Shown: in pieces, positions 45,782 to 56,804 of the stretch | How positions within the stretch are numbered: the first letter of the stretch is position 1 | Layout: each line of letters starts with the position of its first letter | Source of the DNA: Acanthosoma haemorrhoidale | Lineage: Eukaryota > Arthropoda > Insecta > Hemiptera > Acanthosomatidae | NCBI GenBank assembly: GCA_930367205.1 | Contig: OV884009.1 | Coordinates: forward strand, 36,093,841 to 36,157,840 | Reading direction: 5' to 3' | DNA length: 64,000 bases | Made by a program: the position numbers and the translations under genes | The notes under the pieces: generated by a model | Told to the model about the DNA's origin: nothing | Seen by the model: the letters and a program-made list of their open reading frames with translations, nothing else | Database searches by the model: none

Positions 45782-45842
45782 CAACGAAGACTTGATTTAT
45801 TATTTTATTTTATTTTTTTTTATTTTTTTTAGGTTTCAATCA

Positions 45843-46605
45843 ATTTTATTAAGATAAAATTACAATCTGCCTTTTATTAGGCAATGAGTAATTGAGATAA
45901 TGTTATCATTCATACCATATTTACAATTCATCATTCACTCGCTCATTCATACAATATTTACAAACAGCCCAGAGGCCCTCCAAGTCCACAAGGTTGTCAC
46001 CTCCCTCGCATGCGAAGGAGGAAGCGGAGTCTTGGGGAGTCCCCCACGCTCCTACGTCAGCCGCGTCACTGGATAAGAGCCAGTGGAGGCTGACCAAGAG
46101 CGCGAGAGCCACAGACACTCAGGACATGATTAGAGAAACTGGCCATTGCCAGAACTCCCACTATCACTTAGTTATAGTAGGTCACGAGGCCACTGCCGTT
46201 TTAATCTCCGAAGAAGATTTTAGGGGTGAGTGGTGCAGTGCAATGACTGTGCTAGGGAATTCGGGTGGTTGGATAGGTTACTATGGAATTTTATGAACTT
46301 GGAAGGGATGAGTTCAAGAATATAGGGTATATTCAGATCATTGTGAAGGGTTACTGACGTAATAAGGGGCATTTACTTTAGTTCTTAGGACTTTTGATTG
46401 AAAGGATTGGATGCGCTTGATGTTCGACTTTTTTGCTGTCCCCCATAGCTCTATTCCGTATGACCAGATTGGCTTAAGTATAACTTTGTAGATTAGTAGT
46501 TTATTTTCTATTGAGAGATGGGATGTCCTTTGAAGTAGTCTGTACAGTTGTCCAAGCGTCTGTTTAGTTCTTGTCTTTTGTGTGGGTTCCATGTCAGTCT
46601 TTTGT
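45843..46605 (-). mobile_element. LINE-A copy 12: RT C-terminus plus 3' UTR
   Basis: Long minus-strand copy. The RT end reads, from 46592 downward, TRTKQTLGQLYRLLQRTSHL, SIENKLLIYKVILKPIWSYG and IELWGTAKKSNIKRIQSFQS. A frameshift/deletion follows near 46350, after which the HPNPVAQ-type C-terminus is degraded. The 3' UTR extends to TTATTAAGATAAAATTACAA at the left end. The 100-codon plus-strand frame across it is antisense and not a gene. Confidence 0.88.
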
Positions 46606-46829
46606 AATTATTATTATTATTATAATTATCATTAAAAACAATTAATGAAGGGGCGTTGTGAATGGAGGGGGGAGTTCTAGAAAGATATTGCAATCATGAA
46701 AAGCAATATATACAATAGAATTACTCACAATGAAATAAAAAATATATATTTTTTTACTATACCCCCACATTGAGTAGGGTGCGAGAATTAAAAATATGTA
46801 CGACCTAGATAATAATAATAAATAATAAA
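46606..46829. other. Spacer
   Basis: AT-rich with AT trinucleotide runs; nothing recognised. Confidence 0.3.
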
Positions 46830-47012
46830 CCTTCTGTCTCTCCAGAGCTTTTTTCTAGCGTAGCTTTTTCGTCGGACTATGCCCGTCCTCTCGTTTGATA
46901 GCCAGGTCAGTATTATATAACTATAATACTATAATACATGATGGTAACCCATCAGCTTAAAACCATGTGAGAAACGTTATATAAATCAGTAAAGCTGTGG
47001 AAAGACAGAAGG
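46830..47012. mobile_element. Candidate MITE-like inverted-repeat unit
   Basis: Arms CCTTCTGTCTCTCCAGAGCT (from 46830) and AAAGCTGTGGAAAGACAGAA (46991-47010) are inverted repeats matching at 20 of 22 positions by eye. The span is 183 bases and noncoding. No clear target duplication flanks it and no second copy was found here, so a MITE is a suggestion only. Confidence 0.35.
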
Positions 47013-47460
47013 TGTTTTCTCAACACACCCATCACCATAAACACTACCCGCACAAATCCTTGTTAAAAAATCTACTTTGAATAATTTTCCAAGTTGTCTA
47101 CTTATTCACACCAATAGAGATCTCAATTGAACAAATTGTCTGGTTTGAAAACATTTCCACGGTCAATATTGCTCAACAAGTTATCAGTATATTCAGTTTA
47201 TGGAAAAACTTTGCTATTCCCTAAGAATGTACTAAAAATGATGAAAGAGGAAACCGATAGCCAGACCAACAAGATCTCTAATACCACAACCCCCATAACC
47301 ATAACCTCGAAATTGTTTGAAATATTAACAAAATTATTAATAAAATCATTAAACAATAAAAGTTCAAGCTAACGAGTTAGCAGTTTTTCCATTCCTGAGA
47401 GGTTGGCCGAAAGAAAAAAATCAGTTAAAACCCCATTGGAAAATAAATATTTAAAATCCT
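47013..47460. other. Unassigned stretch
   Basis: An 81-codon plus-strand frame (47127-47372) has no motif. Confidence 0.3.
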
Positions 47461-47850
47461 AGCAGAAGGCTGAGAGGAAGAAGGGAGGGTGTTAGCGAGG
47501 AAGAAGGAGTGGAAATTGGAAATCAAGAGGCGGTCCCTAATGTGTATTGATGGAGGAGAAAGGGCAATTAGAGGGGCAAGAGTCGAAATGATTCCATGTT
47601 TGTTTAGGAGGCCAATCGCTTATAGCTGCTAGGGGTGGAAGGGGGGTGAGCATTTTTGTCAAATGATCTGGAAGGGGGCCCTCCGTGCAGCTATTCGTCC
47701 CTAGCAGCCCCGGCTTGCATTCATTACCCCCTAAGCCTCGGCCCCAAAGCCTGTATAAATAGTACTAGATTTTTAGATCCCGGCCTCCTCTCGTCCTCGC
47801 ACCCTCATTGGCTTTCCCTATCCCCCACCTTTAAGAATATTGCTTCGCCT
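47461..47850 (+). promoter_or_regulatory. Candidate core promoter in a strand-asymmetric GC-rich block
   Basis: A purine-rich plus strand (about 47461-47590) is followed by GC-rich sequence, a canonical TATA box TATAAATA at about 47753-47760, then a pyrimidine-rich stretch to 47830. The paired words CTGCTAGGGG and CCCTAGCAG flank the centre. No downstream gene was identified. This could be an orphan or noncoding-RNA promoter, or part of a repeat. Confidence 0.25.
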
Positions 47851-50464
47851 TAACTACTTTATAGCCACCGAACAACTGAAGAAAAGCTGGAACATTTTTT
47901 TGACTTATTTCACATGTCACGAAAAGATCGTGTTTTTTGTTGTTTTTTTAATTCAGGGATGGTTCAATTTATTTTTGTTATTTACTTGGAAAACCAGAAA
48001 TCTTTCTAATAATTGACTTGCCATCTTGAAGCTTAGTAACTAAAATCTAAAAACTACCTACGCAAATTAATATATTATCGATATATTTCTCCTGTAATGA
48101 ATAAACCTGTCCAAACTGTAGTCTTACTAAACAGCAACTGAAAACGTTCCCATTATATCTTTACATTTTTCATAATTAATTTATTTCTATTCTGTTCCTT
48201 GGATACCATAAAACCTTGAAACCCTACTATTCCCCCAGATCTGCGACCGGAAAAAAGGTTAGATACAGACTGTTTGTACTTGTGTGTTTTGTACACACAC
48301 AAATTCATAAATGTTATAAGACCAACTCGAAGTGAAAGCTTTCATAAACTCCAAGAAACGGTTTTTTTTTTCAGCAAATTATTCAACAAAATAATAATTT
48401 TAGTTTAAAAACATCTTTCATAATTTATGCTGTACTGAATGAATTGTAAATTGAGTTAATTAAACAATATCTTTGTTACCTATAAACCTATTTGATGACA
48501 TAATTCTATTCAAATAATTTATTTCAGATATATTCATTTTAGGTTTTGAGCTTAACTTTATAAATAAAAGCTAACCATCAGCCTATTATCCTTAGTTGAC
48601 AACTTATTGATTCTTATCTCTTTGTTTGTTGTACGATTGATTACGCTAAGAAACAAAGCATTGAATTAAAACTCGGACCCCACTGGTAATCTTACAAGAG
48701 GTATGCATACTGAAGCATTCAACTCTCTTCGGGGTAGTTTATGTCAACCCATTTTCTTTTTGGATGCGGATGGTGTTCATGGAATTTGTGGTCATCCGAC
48801 CCACCTTTAGCTCACTCTCACTACTCTATCATCAGCGAAGAATCGTTTTCGACTCCATCCTTGCCTAGATCCTAGATAGATCGTGGTTGGTGATATTGGA
48901 GATCGATAACAAGCAAGAACCTTCTTGGGGAAGTAAGCGAATACTTTGGATTACTAATGGAGAATTCAGATCAAGCCATGGTCCGCTTAGCGTTTCTTTT
49001 GTTTCATTTATGAGCATTTTTATTGTTTAAATATTTTAATTTCTTGAAGAACATCTTGAGTAATTTACGATAGTAGCTTTACGCCCGTAAAAAAATGAAT
49101 ACTATAATTTTACAAAAACATTTTTGAACTTTCCACATGGGTATCGGAATCGTTTAAAAGTCTAATTTTTATGTTTATACCTTAGAGGTAAGTGTTTATC
49201 ATTTTAGAATGACGATATTACGTACTTTCCCGCTAGGTCTTTGGTAGATACCTGAGCAAATACTCGTGCCAGCATTGGCACCTTAGGTTAACTTAAGATG
49301 CCTACTTCCCAGAGGGAATCTTGCTGTTCAATTTCTACTGCTTTATGCCAAGACATCTGCTCATTAACTGGTTGGCCTGTTAACTAACATTGGTTAAATA
49401 GCTTGAATCGATTTAAAACCTTAAAAGTATGTTCCACAATATCTCCAAATTGTGTTATTACATTTTGGTTAATGTTTATGATATGTGTAGCAGAGTTGGC
49501 ACTAGCTCTAATTGATACCATATGATCTCAAGACCAAGGTAGCCATTTTGTTTTAAGTAGCCCAAAAATAATAGAATCAGAGTCTCCTCTTTATTTTAAC
49601 CTTTATTTTATTACGTTTATCTTTACGTTTTCACAGTGGTCCAGCGTAGCCCGAAAATGCTCAGGTACCATTTATGCGTAATATATTTAACATTTATTTC
49701 TGAGGAGAGGATTTACTCCTTCACAGCAAACACATAGAAGAATTTTAAAAAAATTGTATTTCAAAGTTATTTGTCTTCTTCTTACTTTTATTATATCAAC
49801 ACTTTTTGTTTTCTTCTTTCCAATACTAACATTTTTTCCATATTATTTTTGTTCTTCACCTGCTGTCAAGGATTTCTGTATTTTTTTTTTTTTTGCACAA
49901 TGGTTATAAACCATCATTTACTCTAAGGGATTATAGGTTTTCGATTTCAATACGGGAAGGGGGTTCCCCCAAACATGCATTTTTTAGAACATTGATTAAG
50001 GAATGGTCAAAATTCTCAACTAAGTAGCGATTGTGAGCACTTGACTATAGCGGCGACCCCTGTACCATGCAACATGCACGCTCACGCGGTAACCCGTTAT
50101 ACTTTATTTTTAGTCTGCGACGTGTCTTCCGTGAAATGTGCCAACGGATAATTATTAACTGTCGTGTCTGCCCAGTGTCAGCTGCCCCCCCCTCTTCATT
50201 CGGCCAAATAAAGAGCAGGCCTCCGCAAAATTAATAGAGCCGTATCGTGAGTTATTGCTAGGACAATGGTACCATTGGTACCACGACATCAACAACAAAC
50301 GAGAAAACTCAAATCGACGAATTATAGTGGTTCATCTAAATTTCTAAATGTAATTTGTTACTTCTTATAGAATTACTCCTCAATTCCCTGTAAGTAGCAT
50401 GATTGCATTTCACTTTATATCTCAATGTTTGATTATCTTTCCATTTCGTATACTCTATTTAGTT
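47851..50464. other. Unassigned stretch with GC-richer island 50050-50290
   Basis: Mostly AT-rich. The island 50050-50290 has a C-run and several TAATTA-type homeodomain-like words but no frame; a conserved noncoding element is possible. No gene or repeat copy recognised. Confidence 0.35.
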
Positions 50465-50735
50465 GACTGCCTCGTGGATTGGACATGGTAACTTCTAACT
50501 GCGGGTGGATCCCAAAGGATTTTTGCTTTTTTCTTAGGGGTTAGGTCTGGTCGGGTTTACTTAAGCCTCGTGAGGGTAAATGAGTAGCTATAAAGACGCA
50601 GCAAATTCGATTAAAAAACTTTAATTTAAGGTTGAGAGCCAAGTGCTAATCAGACTATAACCTCAGCGCCTCCTACCTACCAACTATTGCGTCTACCTTT
50701 GGCCGGCCCTTACCTCTTCATTATGATATATATTT
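50465..50735 (+). mobile_element. tRNA-derived SINE (copy 6), near full length
   Basis: Degraded tRNA-like head (CTCGTGGATTGGACATGG, then TAACTTCTAACTGCGGGTG), then GCCTCGTGAGGGTAAATGAG, TTTAATTTAAGGTTGAGAG, GCTAATCAGACTATAACC and TTTGGCCGGCCCTTACC. With copy 2 it defines the element at roughly 260-270 bases. The A-box is mutated, so it is probably untranscribed. Confidence 0.65.
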
Positions 50736-51105
50736 TTATCGATATTCATGATGTGATGATCGCTTTCAATAGCATATTCTCCATTCAGTCGGGCATCGAA
50801 TAGCTCGCTTACCTGTCTATGTTTATAACGACGAAGTAATAGAAATAAATTCATCTTTTCGACTTCTCTTAGGAGAACAAAAATACCGTTTACTCATCCA
50901 TTACGATATCCCTTAATAATTAAACATAAATTAATTATCCTATTCCTATTAATTAGCCTAGTCCTTTCTTTAAACTATCGAAGACATATTTCTCCTCTTC
51001 AGTATTGCCATTGGCTTTGAAAATATTTTCTGCTTCATTCGGTCGGTAGTTAGGTCAATTTGTCATTTGGAATCGGTATATTCTGTAATAGTTCTATTGA
51101 CTGAG
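50736..51105. other. Spacer
   Basis: Nothing recognised. Confidence 0.3.
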
Positions 51106-51372
51106 TCTTGGCAATGGCCAGTTTCTGCAATCATGTCCTGAGCGTATGTGGCTCTCGCACTCTTCGTCACTGATGGAGGAGCGTGAAGGACTTTCCAAGA
51201 TTCTGCAGGTGACAGGGAGGTGACAACAATGTCGATTCTGGGCTGTTTGTAAATAATGTATGAATGAGCGAGTGAATGATGAATTGTATGTTATGAATGA
51301 GAACATTTATTTCAATTATTTATTGTCTAATAATAATTATAATAAGGGAGATTGTAATTTTAGCACAATAAA
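51106..51372 (+). mobile_element. LINE-A copy 13, 3' UTR only
   Basis: Begins at TCTTGGCAATGGCCAGTTTC, includes CATGTCCTGAGCGTATGTGG and a deleted GAGGAGCGTGAAGGAC region, and ends GATTGTAATTTTAGCACAAT then AAAGAAG. Its start nearly coincides with that of copy 8. Confidence 0.85.
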
Positions 51373-52848
51373 GAAGTTTCAGTTCTACTGACTGTATGTA
51401 TTCGTACAAATATCGTCCAATCAAGAGAGTATTGCTTTAGATCGGTGTATAAAAATCCCATCTTGATGGTCCGTTAAACCAAGATAATAAACAGTTTAGA
51501 GAAGGATATAGCCGAAACTAAGTACCCGTTTCCAAACGCTCTTTACTTTGTTTAAGTTGGGAGGGGGGGGGAGAGATATAGTATACCTTCCATAAAGGCT
51601 AAAACGTAGGTCAACCATTAAAAGGCCGACTACCCGAGAAGAGAGCAATCCAAAGTGAGCTGTATAAAGCTTGCAGGGTGATCTCTAAAAGAAAATGGGC
51701 ACATTGATGCCTACGGAAGGGCAAGGAGGAGCATTAACGATTTCCCATATTCGAACCGTTTCCATCGTACGCTCCGCTAGACCAAAATGAATTGACTCAT
51801 TCACCCCAGCCCTTACTGTAAATAAAAAGGGCCCTTCATGCCACGGCAAAGGTACTCTCGTGTGTGTAGAGAGAGGGCTTGGGCCGACAAAGAGTCGAGT
51901 CCCGAAACGCAAAGTGGGCTAATTGCTGATAAAACGCTTGGGTGCTTAACTACAAAGGAATTCCATCTAGGAAAAATATGTATCCTGGCAATAAAATCAG
52001 AACGTTGGATCATCTGATGTAATAGCTTCTAGTCTTTGTATAAAAGATAAAATAATTGGTTTTATTGCCAATAGTGCCGTTAAAGCATTCAGGTTAACAC
52101 TTCCCTGGCCCAAAACGGTCACCAGACAAATTGTTTTGAGGAAATGTACAATTAAATACTGCACTCATTTTATTTTATTTATGTTTAATAGTTTTTGTTG
52201 AATAATATAACCGCTATAACATCGATCTCCAACACGTACATGAGAGAGACAATAAACATTTCATTAACTGTAGAAGTAGAAACAATGAAAAACGAACACA
52301 TTAGATTTTGTTTTCAAATCGCAGCCTAATCACCTGCTTGTGGTGGTCCGTGTTATTAAAATTACAAATGGAAGTAATCTATTAAAAATATATAAATGGG
52401 TAAAGAGGGGGTTATAAGGTTGTGGGCTACTGCAATACTTCCGCAACTTTTCTGCTCGTGCATGCTGCGAAACCCACATGAAAAATAATTCAATAAATAT
52501 TGAAGAAAAAAAACAGCTCACATTTAAGTATTCTAGTGTAGCAAGAAATACACCGACTATTTTTGTAACTTAAAAGTTCATATTCACTGTAAAAATGTTT
52601 TGCCGGCATTTTTCTTCTGACTCATAGTTCCGACAAGGTAAACCTTTTCCGTTCGTGACTTCCGAATTAAATTTTGATTCTCAGAAGAAAACTTATAAAT
52701 ATTGCCCGTTTGATGCCAGTTTTTATTATAGTCCACATAAGCCCCAACACATAATACATTTTATTAATCATGACGCTGTTGCCTTCAATTTGAAAATCTA
52801 CACAAAATTATTAGAAATAAATGTTTCCTTTTTTAATTACATGTACTA
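51373..52848. other. Unassigned stretch with a possible tRNA-like fragment
   Basis: On the minus strand near 51780-51740, TGGTCTAGCGG (a perfect A-box) is followed about 15 bases later by GGTTCGAATAT (a degraded B-box). The spacing is too short for a tRNA, so at most this is a deleted tRNA-derived remnant. The surrounding 51690-51920 is GC-richer with an unrecognised 75-codon minus-strand frame. The rest is AT-rich. Confidence 0.3.
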
Positions 52849-53561
52849 CTGTACAGACTACTTCGAAGGACATCCCATCTCTCAATAGAAAATAAACTAC
52901 TTATTTACAAAGTTATACTTAAGCCAATCTGGACATACGGAATAGAGCTATGGGGGACAGCAAAAAAGTCGAACATCAAGCGCATCCAATCCTTTCAATC
53001 AAAAGTCCTGAGAACAATAGTAAATGCCCCCTATTACGTCACCAACAAAACCCTTCATAATGATCTTAATATACCCTACATTCTTGAACTCATCCCTTCC
53101 AAATTCATGAAATTCCATAGTAACCTATCCAACCACCCTAATCCCGTAGCACAGTCATTGCACTGCTCCACTTATCCCTATAATCCTCCCCGGAGACTGA
53201 AACAGCAGTGGCCACGTGACCTACTATAAATGCGCACAGTGGGAGTCCTGGCAATGGCCAGTTTCTCCAATCATGTCCTGAGCGTATGTGGCTCTCGCGC
53301 TCTTCGTCAGCCTCCGCTGGCTCGTATCCGTGTGGGGAGCGTGGGGGACTTCCCGAGACTCCGCTTCCTCTTTCGCTTGCGAGGGAGGCAACAACCGTGT
53401 GGACTTGGGGGGCCCCTGGGCTGTTTGTAAATGTTTGTAAATATTGTATGAATGTGCGAACGAATGATGAATTGTAAATATGGTATGAATGAAAACACTT
53501 ATCTCAATTATTTATTGCCTATTAAGTAAAGGCAGATTGTAATTTCATCATAATAAAATTG
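52849..53561 (+). mobile_element. LINE-A copy 14: intact RT C-terminal frame plus 3' UTR
   Basis: 127 codons are open from 52849 to the natural TAA at 53227-53229, with no start codon because the copy is 5'-truncated. In order they read LYRLLRRTSHLSIENK, ILKPIWTYGIELWGTA, NIKRIQSFQSKVLRTIV, NAPYYVTNKTLHNDLNIPY, SNLSNHPNPVAQSL and RRLKQQWPRDLL. This is the thumb/C-terminal region of a Jockey-type ORF2. The lack of stops suggests a younger insertion than the others. It carries the uninterrupted site (ACCAACAAAACCC) at which copy 4 received its insert. The 3' UTR ends at TCATAATAAAATTGG. Confidence 0.9.
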
Positions 53562-53689
53562 GTATTAAATAATTACATGTAATAGATTAATAACCCAGGC
53601 CAACAGGTCAACAGTGTCAAACCGGAGTATTTAAACTGACTTCATATGAATTTGATGCCCTGAATACAAATATGGCATTAGTTTTTGCT
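53562..53689. other. Spacer
   Basis: Nothing recognised. Confidence 0.3.
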
Positions 53690-54185
53690 TAGAAGCTCCA
53701 ACTGTTATATTACACAAACATTATATACAAAGATTGAAGAAAAGGTCATCGATGAAAGCAACTACACTTTGAAAGCTTCTTTTCCATGACATTTTTGAAT
53801 GCATTTTGGAACAGTCCATTTTTAAACTCCACCAGCAATCTGCCATTATGTGTGTATCCCATCTTCCTTGGTAGCGGGCCTCCATAGTTTTTATATCATG
53901 GGGGAAATCTTTTACCTAGCTCCTCACTGGTGTATCCTAAATTTTCAGGAAAACAGTCTAAATATGTGTGAAAATAGTGCACCTTAATACTCATGTTACA
54001 ACCATTTTAAACAGTAAAGGATCTCGTTTATCAGTTCGACATAGTTTTCAACTTTGCAATTCCAGGCTTCCAATCTCATTCGTTCAATTTACGAAGGTAG
54101 GATTCATAACGAGTCGTCTTATTTTTGGGCCGTAAAATATTCCTGCTTTAATTTTTTCCGTATTCAACTTTCCGCATTTTCGCCC
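53690..54185 (-). pseudogene. Remnant of a second multicopy arthropod protein family
   Basis: On the minus strand, separate frames carry blocks in a consistent order. IKAGIFYGPKIRRLV lies near 54150-54110, ENYVELINEILYCLKW near 54045, NMSIKVHYFHTYLDCFPENL then GYTSEELGKRFP near 53995-53905, and QGRW-like and tryptophan-containing codons follow. This block order is one I recall from numerous uncharacterised, repeated arthropod genes, probably of transposon origin; this was not checked. Several frameshifts and a stop after RFP show it is dead. No introns or promoter recognised. Confidence 0.5.
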
Positions 54186-54930
54186 TTATTGAGAGGATCC
54201 CCGAGGTGAGGATGAGACGCCTAACGCGGGCTAGGGTCGCTACAACCTCTCCGGCGAGCGCCAAAAAAGGGATAAGGTGGGTGAACTTGTGGTATTTTAC
54301 CCTGGCTGCCGGCCTAGTCGGTGGGCAGCTTAATTCGTTTTGATCTGACTCCGTAAGATCTTAGAAGGTGTGCCCCGACAAAGCACTATGTTCAGGAGAA
54401 GAGGTATTGGGTAGGTAAGTAGGTAGTTTGTGTGGTCTTGGAATGACCACGAATTCACACTCAATATCTAGAGTAGGCGAAAACCATCCGGATCCCAAAG
54501 GCGAGTGTGAACCGGAGAGAAGCAGACTGGATTGCCGTTGGAGACGCTACTAGGTAAAGTTTATAGGGCCACGGCAACCATTGTCCACGAGGGAGAGGTC
54601 TCTTCCAAAGAGGTGCTAGTTTTAGCGAAAAAACAGATATTCCCACTAGGAAGGTGAGGGGTCTGACAACGCCGGAATAAAACATAGCAAGGTTAGGAGA
54701 GAGAGAGATGCAGAGGTAGTTGAATGAGAAGACCATGGTTTCGGTAGAGCAGCAAGCGCCAGTGCAGAGATGGGCAGATACCTGAGTGGAAACACCAGGG
54801 TTTTGAAGAAAATCAATGAAATCCTAAAAACTAAAGAAAAAAAACCTTTGAAGTCAGTGGTACTATTTTTAAAAGACGAACTACCACTGCCGCTAGAAAG
54901 CTGAAGTGACTCTGCTGGTTGAATGTCTGG
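54186..54930. other. GC-richer block of unknown origin
   Basis: About 750 bases that are clearly GC-richer than the flanks. Contains a pair of CCGGCCTAG/GTCGGTGGG motifs, an AG-rich tract at 54695-54710 and a 91-codon minus-strand frame without motif. It may be the 5' part of an unrecognised retroelement, like 42040-42410. Confidence 0.35.
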
Positions 54931-55682
54931 ATGTTGTTTGCTTATATCGCGAAATATCAGACCGATTGTGTCTTCTAGGGGTTAGAAAACCGTTGGATTA
55001 TCGGACGTGTTGAACTTGCAAGTGGCTGTATTATCCAGATCTTTCAGTATTTAGTCTCTCTCCTTATTTTGGCTTCCAATTGTTTTATGAATTATTGATG
55101 GAATACGAAATGCTTCTTTAAATAACGTCCTATTTTTGTCTTCCCACAAGTTATTTACTGCTTATCACACAACCCCTTTCAGCAGCCTACTCGGTCATTC
55201 ATACAGTGGTGTCTGGCTATCAAGTCAATATCAATTGGCTTTATATCCAACTTGAGAAATTGTAGGAAAAAACACTTAGGACATTGTTCAGGCTATAGTC
55301 ACGTATATATCCTTATATACTTACTACTATATACTATATATTTATTACTACGTATATATACTTTAGAATCAAACTAAATTTATCTATTACATATGTATGT
55401 ACAAGTATGTTTGGAGACTCGTTAGGTACACCGACGGAACACTTATTTTTGGCACTATGTGAATCCTATCCACTCGGTCTTCTCTTTTAGCCAGAAATAA
55501 CCAGAGTGAATTCAGATATCCATCCAGAATGCGTTCATCAGTACTGGTTAGACGTTAGTTTTTATTTTAAACTGATCTTCAGACATTAAAATCCTTATCC
55601 TCTTTTCAATACTCACTACTTCGCTTCCTTAACATCCTTCAATTCATTGATTACCACATGTAGGAGAATAACAGCAGCTCTT
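54931..55682. other. Unassigned stretch
   Basis: TATATAC runs near 55310-55360. Nothing recognised. Confidence 0.3.
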
Positions 55683-55775
55683 GAGGTAAGTGAATTAATT
55701 TTATATTGTATAACTTTTGTATTGTTGTATCGTTAATATCATATTGCGAAATTACTCCTCAAACTAGTCACCGTT
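55683..55775 (+). repeat. Dispersed repeat B, copy 2
   Basis: AGGTAAGTGAATTAATTTTA, TATTGTTGTATCGTTAATAT and TACTCCTCAAACTAGTCACC, parallel to 25815-25905. Confidence 0.45.
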
Positions 55776-56735
55776 AAAATGTGTTGTTTACTTAATCTGA
55801 ACTGACAATCAGGGATTACATCATAAAAGGCGACTTTAGTTAGTGCAATTGTTCGACTACTATATTTAAAGTGGTCGAACTATCCGGTAGTGTTCGACTG
55901 ATGTAAATTCAAGCTTCGTGCGAACGGTTTGTTTTAATTGGACTTTATAAATTAAAACTTTGATAATATCCCACGTATGGTATCAGATCTCATTGTAGCC
56001 GAGGCTAGGATCAGATAAAGTAGTACAATTATAGAGCTAATTGTTCAATGTAATTTGCTGTAAATGCGAACGGGGAAGGGGCTCTGGGATAGACCCTTCG
56101 GCATTACACAGCTCCTCTACCTTCTGCCTTCACAACGCTCCCCTGGGCGTTTAATATTTTATTAAAAAAGTTGGGGCGATGCCGTGCCTAGTTCGGTGTT
56201 AAAACTTTAAACAATTCCCACAAAAACTCGGCTCATACACCTGAATGGGGGTGCCTCGCTTTTCCCTGTCCAGATAAGGACGTCAGGATACAAAAAACCT
56301 TTTTTAAATTAAGTGAATGGAAGATTTTCTAATTCCCTTAACGCGGGAGTTATTTTAATAACTACCGTTTTTTCAAATCATTTCATTAAAAATTATATAA
56401 TACTTATTTAAAACAAAATAATGTAGAAACTAAAAAGCATTTCATCGTAATATATTATATCCTAATCTCTTTATGTTTGCGTAATTTATTGTTGTTAATA
56501 TTTCGAAGTCATTGATTCCCTATTTTCCCATTTAACTATAAATTGTATAGTTGTCGCTTTTAAAATATCTAGAATATAATTAGCTTTGGAAACGTAGTTC
56601 CACTTAACTGCTTTGTCAAATATTATACTGTGAAACAGCTGCTAATTTCACAAGTGTATTACATTACGAGTGATTGGCCGAATAAACAGAATAAAAAAAT
56701 TATTTATGTATATCAAATGTATGAAAAAAACTCTA
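55776..56735. other. Unassigned stretch
   Basis: Includes a GC-moderate patch at 56060-56290. No frame or repeat recognised. Confidence 0.3.
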
Positions 56736-56790
56736 GGGGGAGCCGGGAATCGAACCCGGGCTATCACAGTTAGACTACGAGAATGAACTA
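56736..56790 (-). tRNA. tRNA-like fragment (pseudo-tRNA)
   Basis: The minus strand has A-box-like TAGTCTAACTG and, about 10 bases later, the perfect B-box GGTTCGATTCC in an intact T-arm (CCGGG TTCGATT CCCGG). GCTCCCCC and, five bases on, a T7 tract like a polymerase III terminator follow. The anticodon arm is missing and no 5' acceptor strand matches, so it cannot be a working tRNA. A deleted tRNA gene or a tRNA-derived remnant fits. It sits against a T-run (56791-56804) and LINE-A copy 15. Confidence 0.5.
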
Positions 56791-56804
56791 CTTTTTTTTT
56801 TTTT

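Noticed and set aside
46868..46910. Second mariner DNARP-like motif (ACTATGCCCGTCCTCTCGTT)
   Set aside because: It superficially resembles the 1.9 kb mariner block, but the neighbouring codons do not continue the similarity.
51740..51790. tRNA gene on the minus strand
   Set aside because: A perfect A-box but only about 15 bases to a degraded B-box; there is no room for an anticodon arm.
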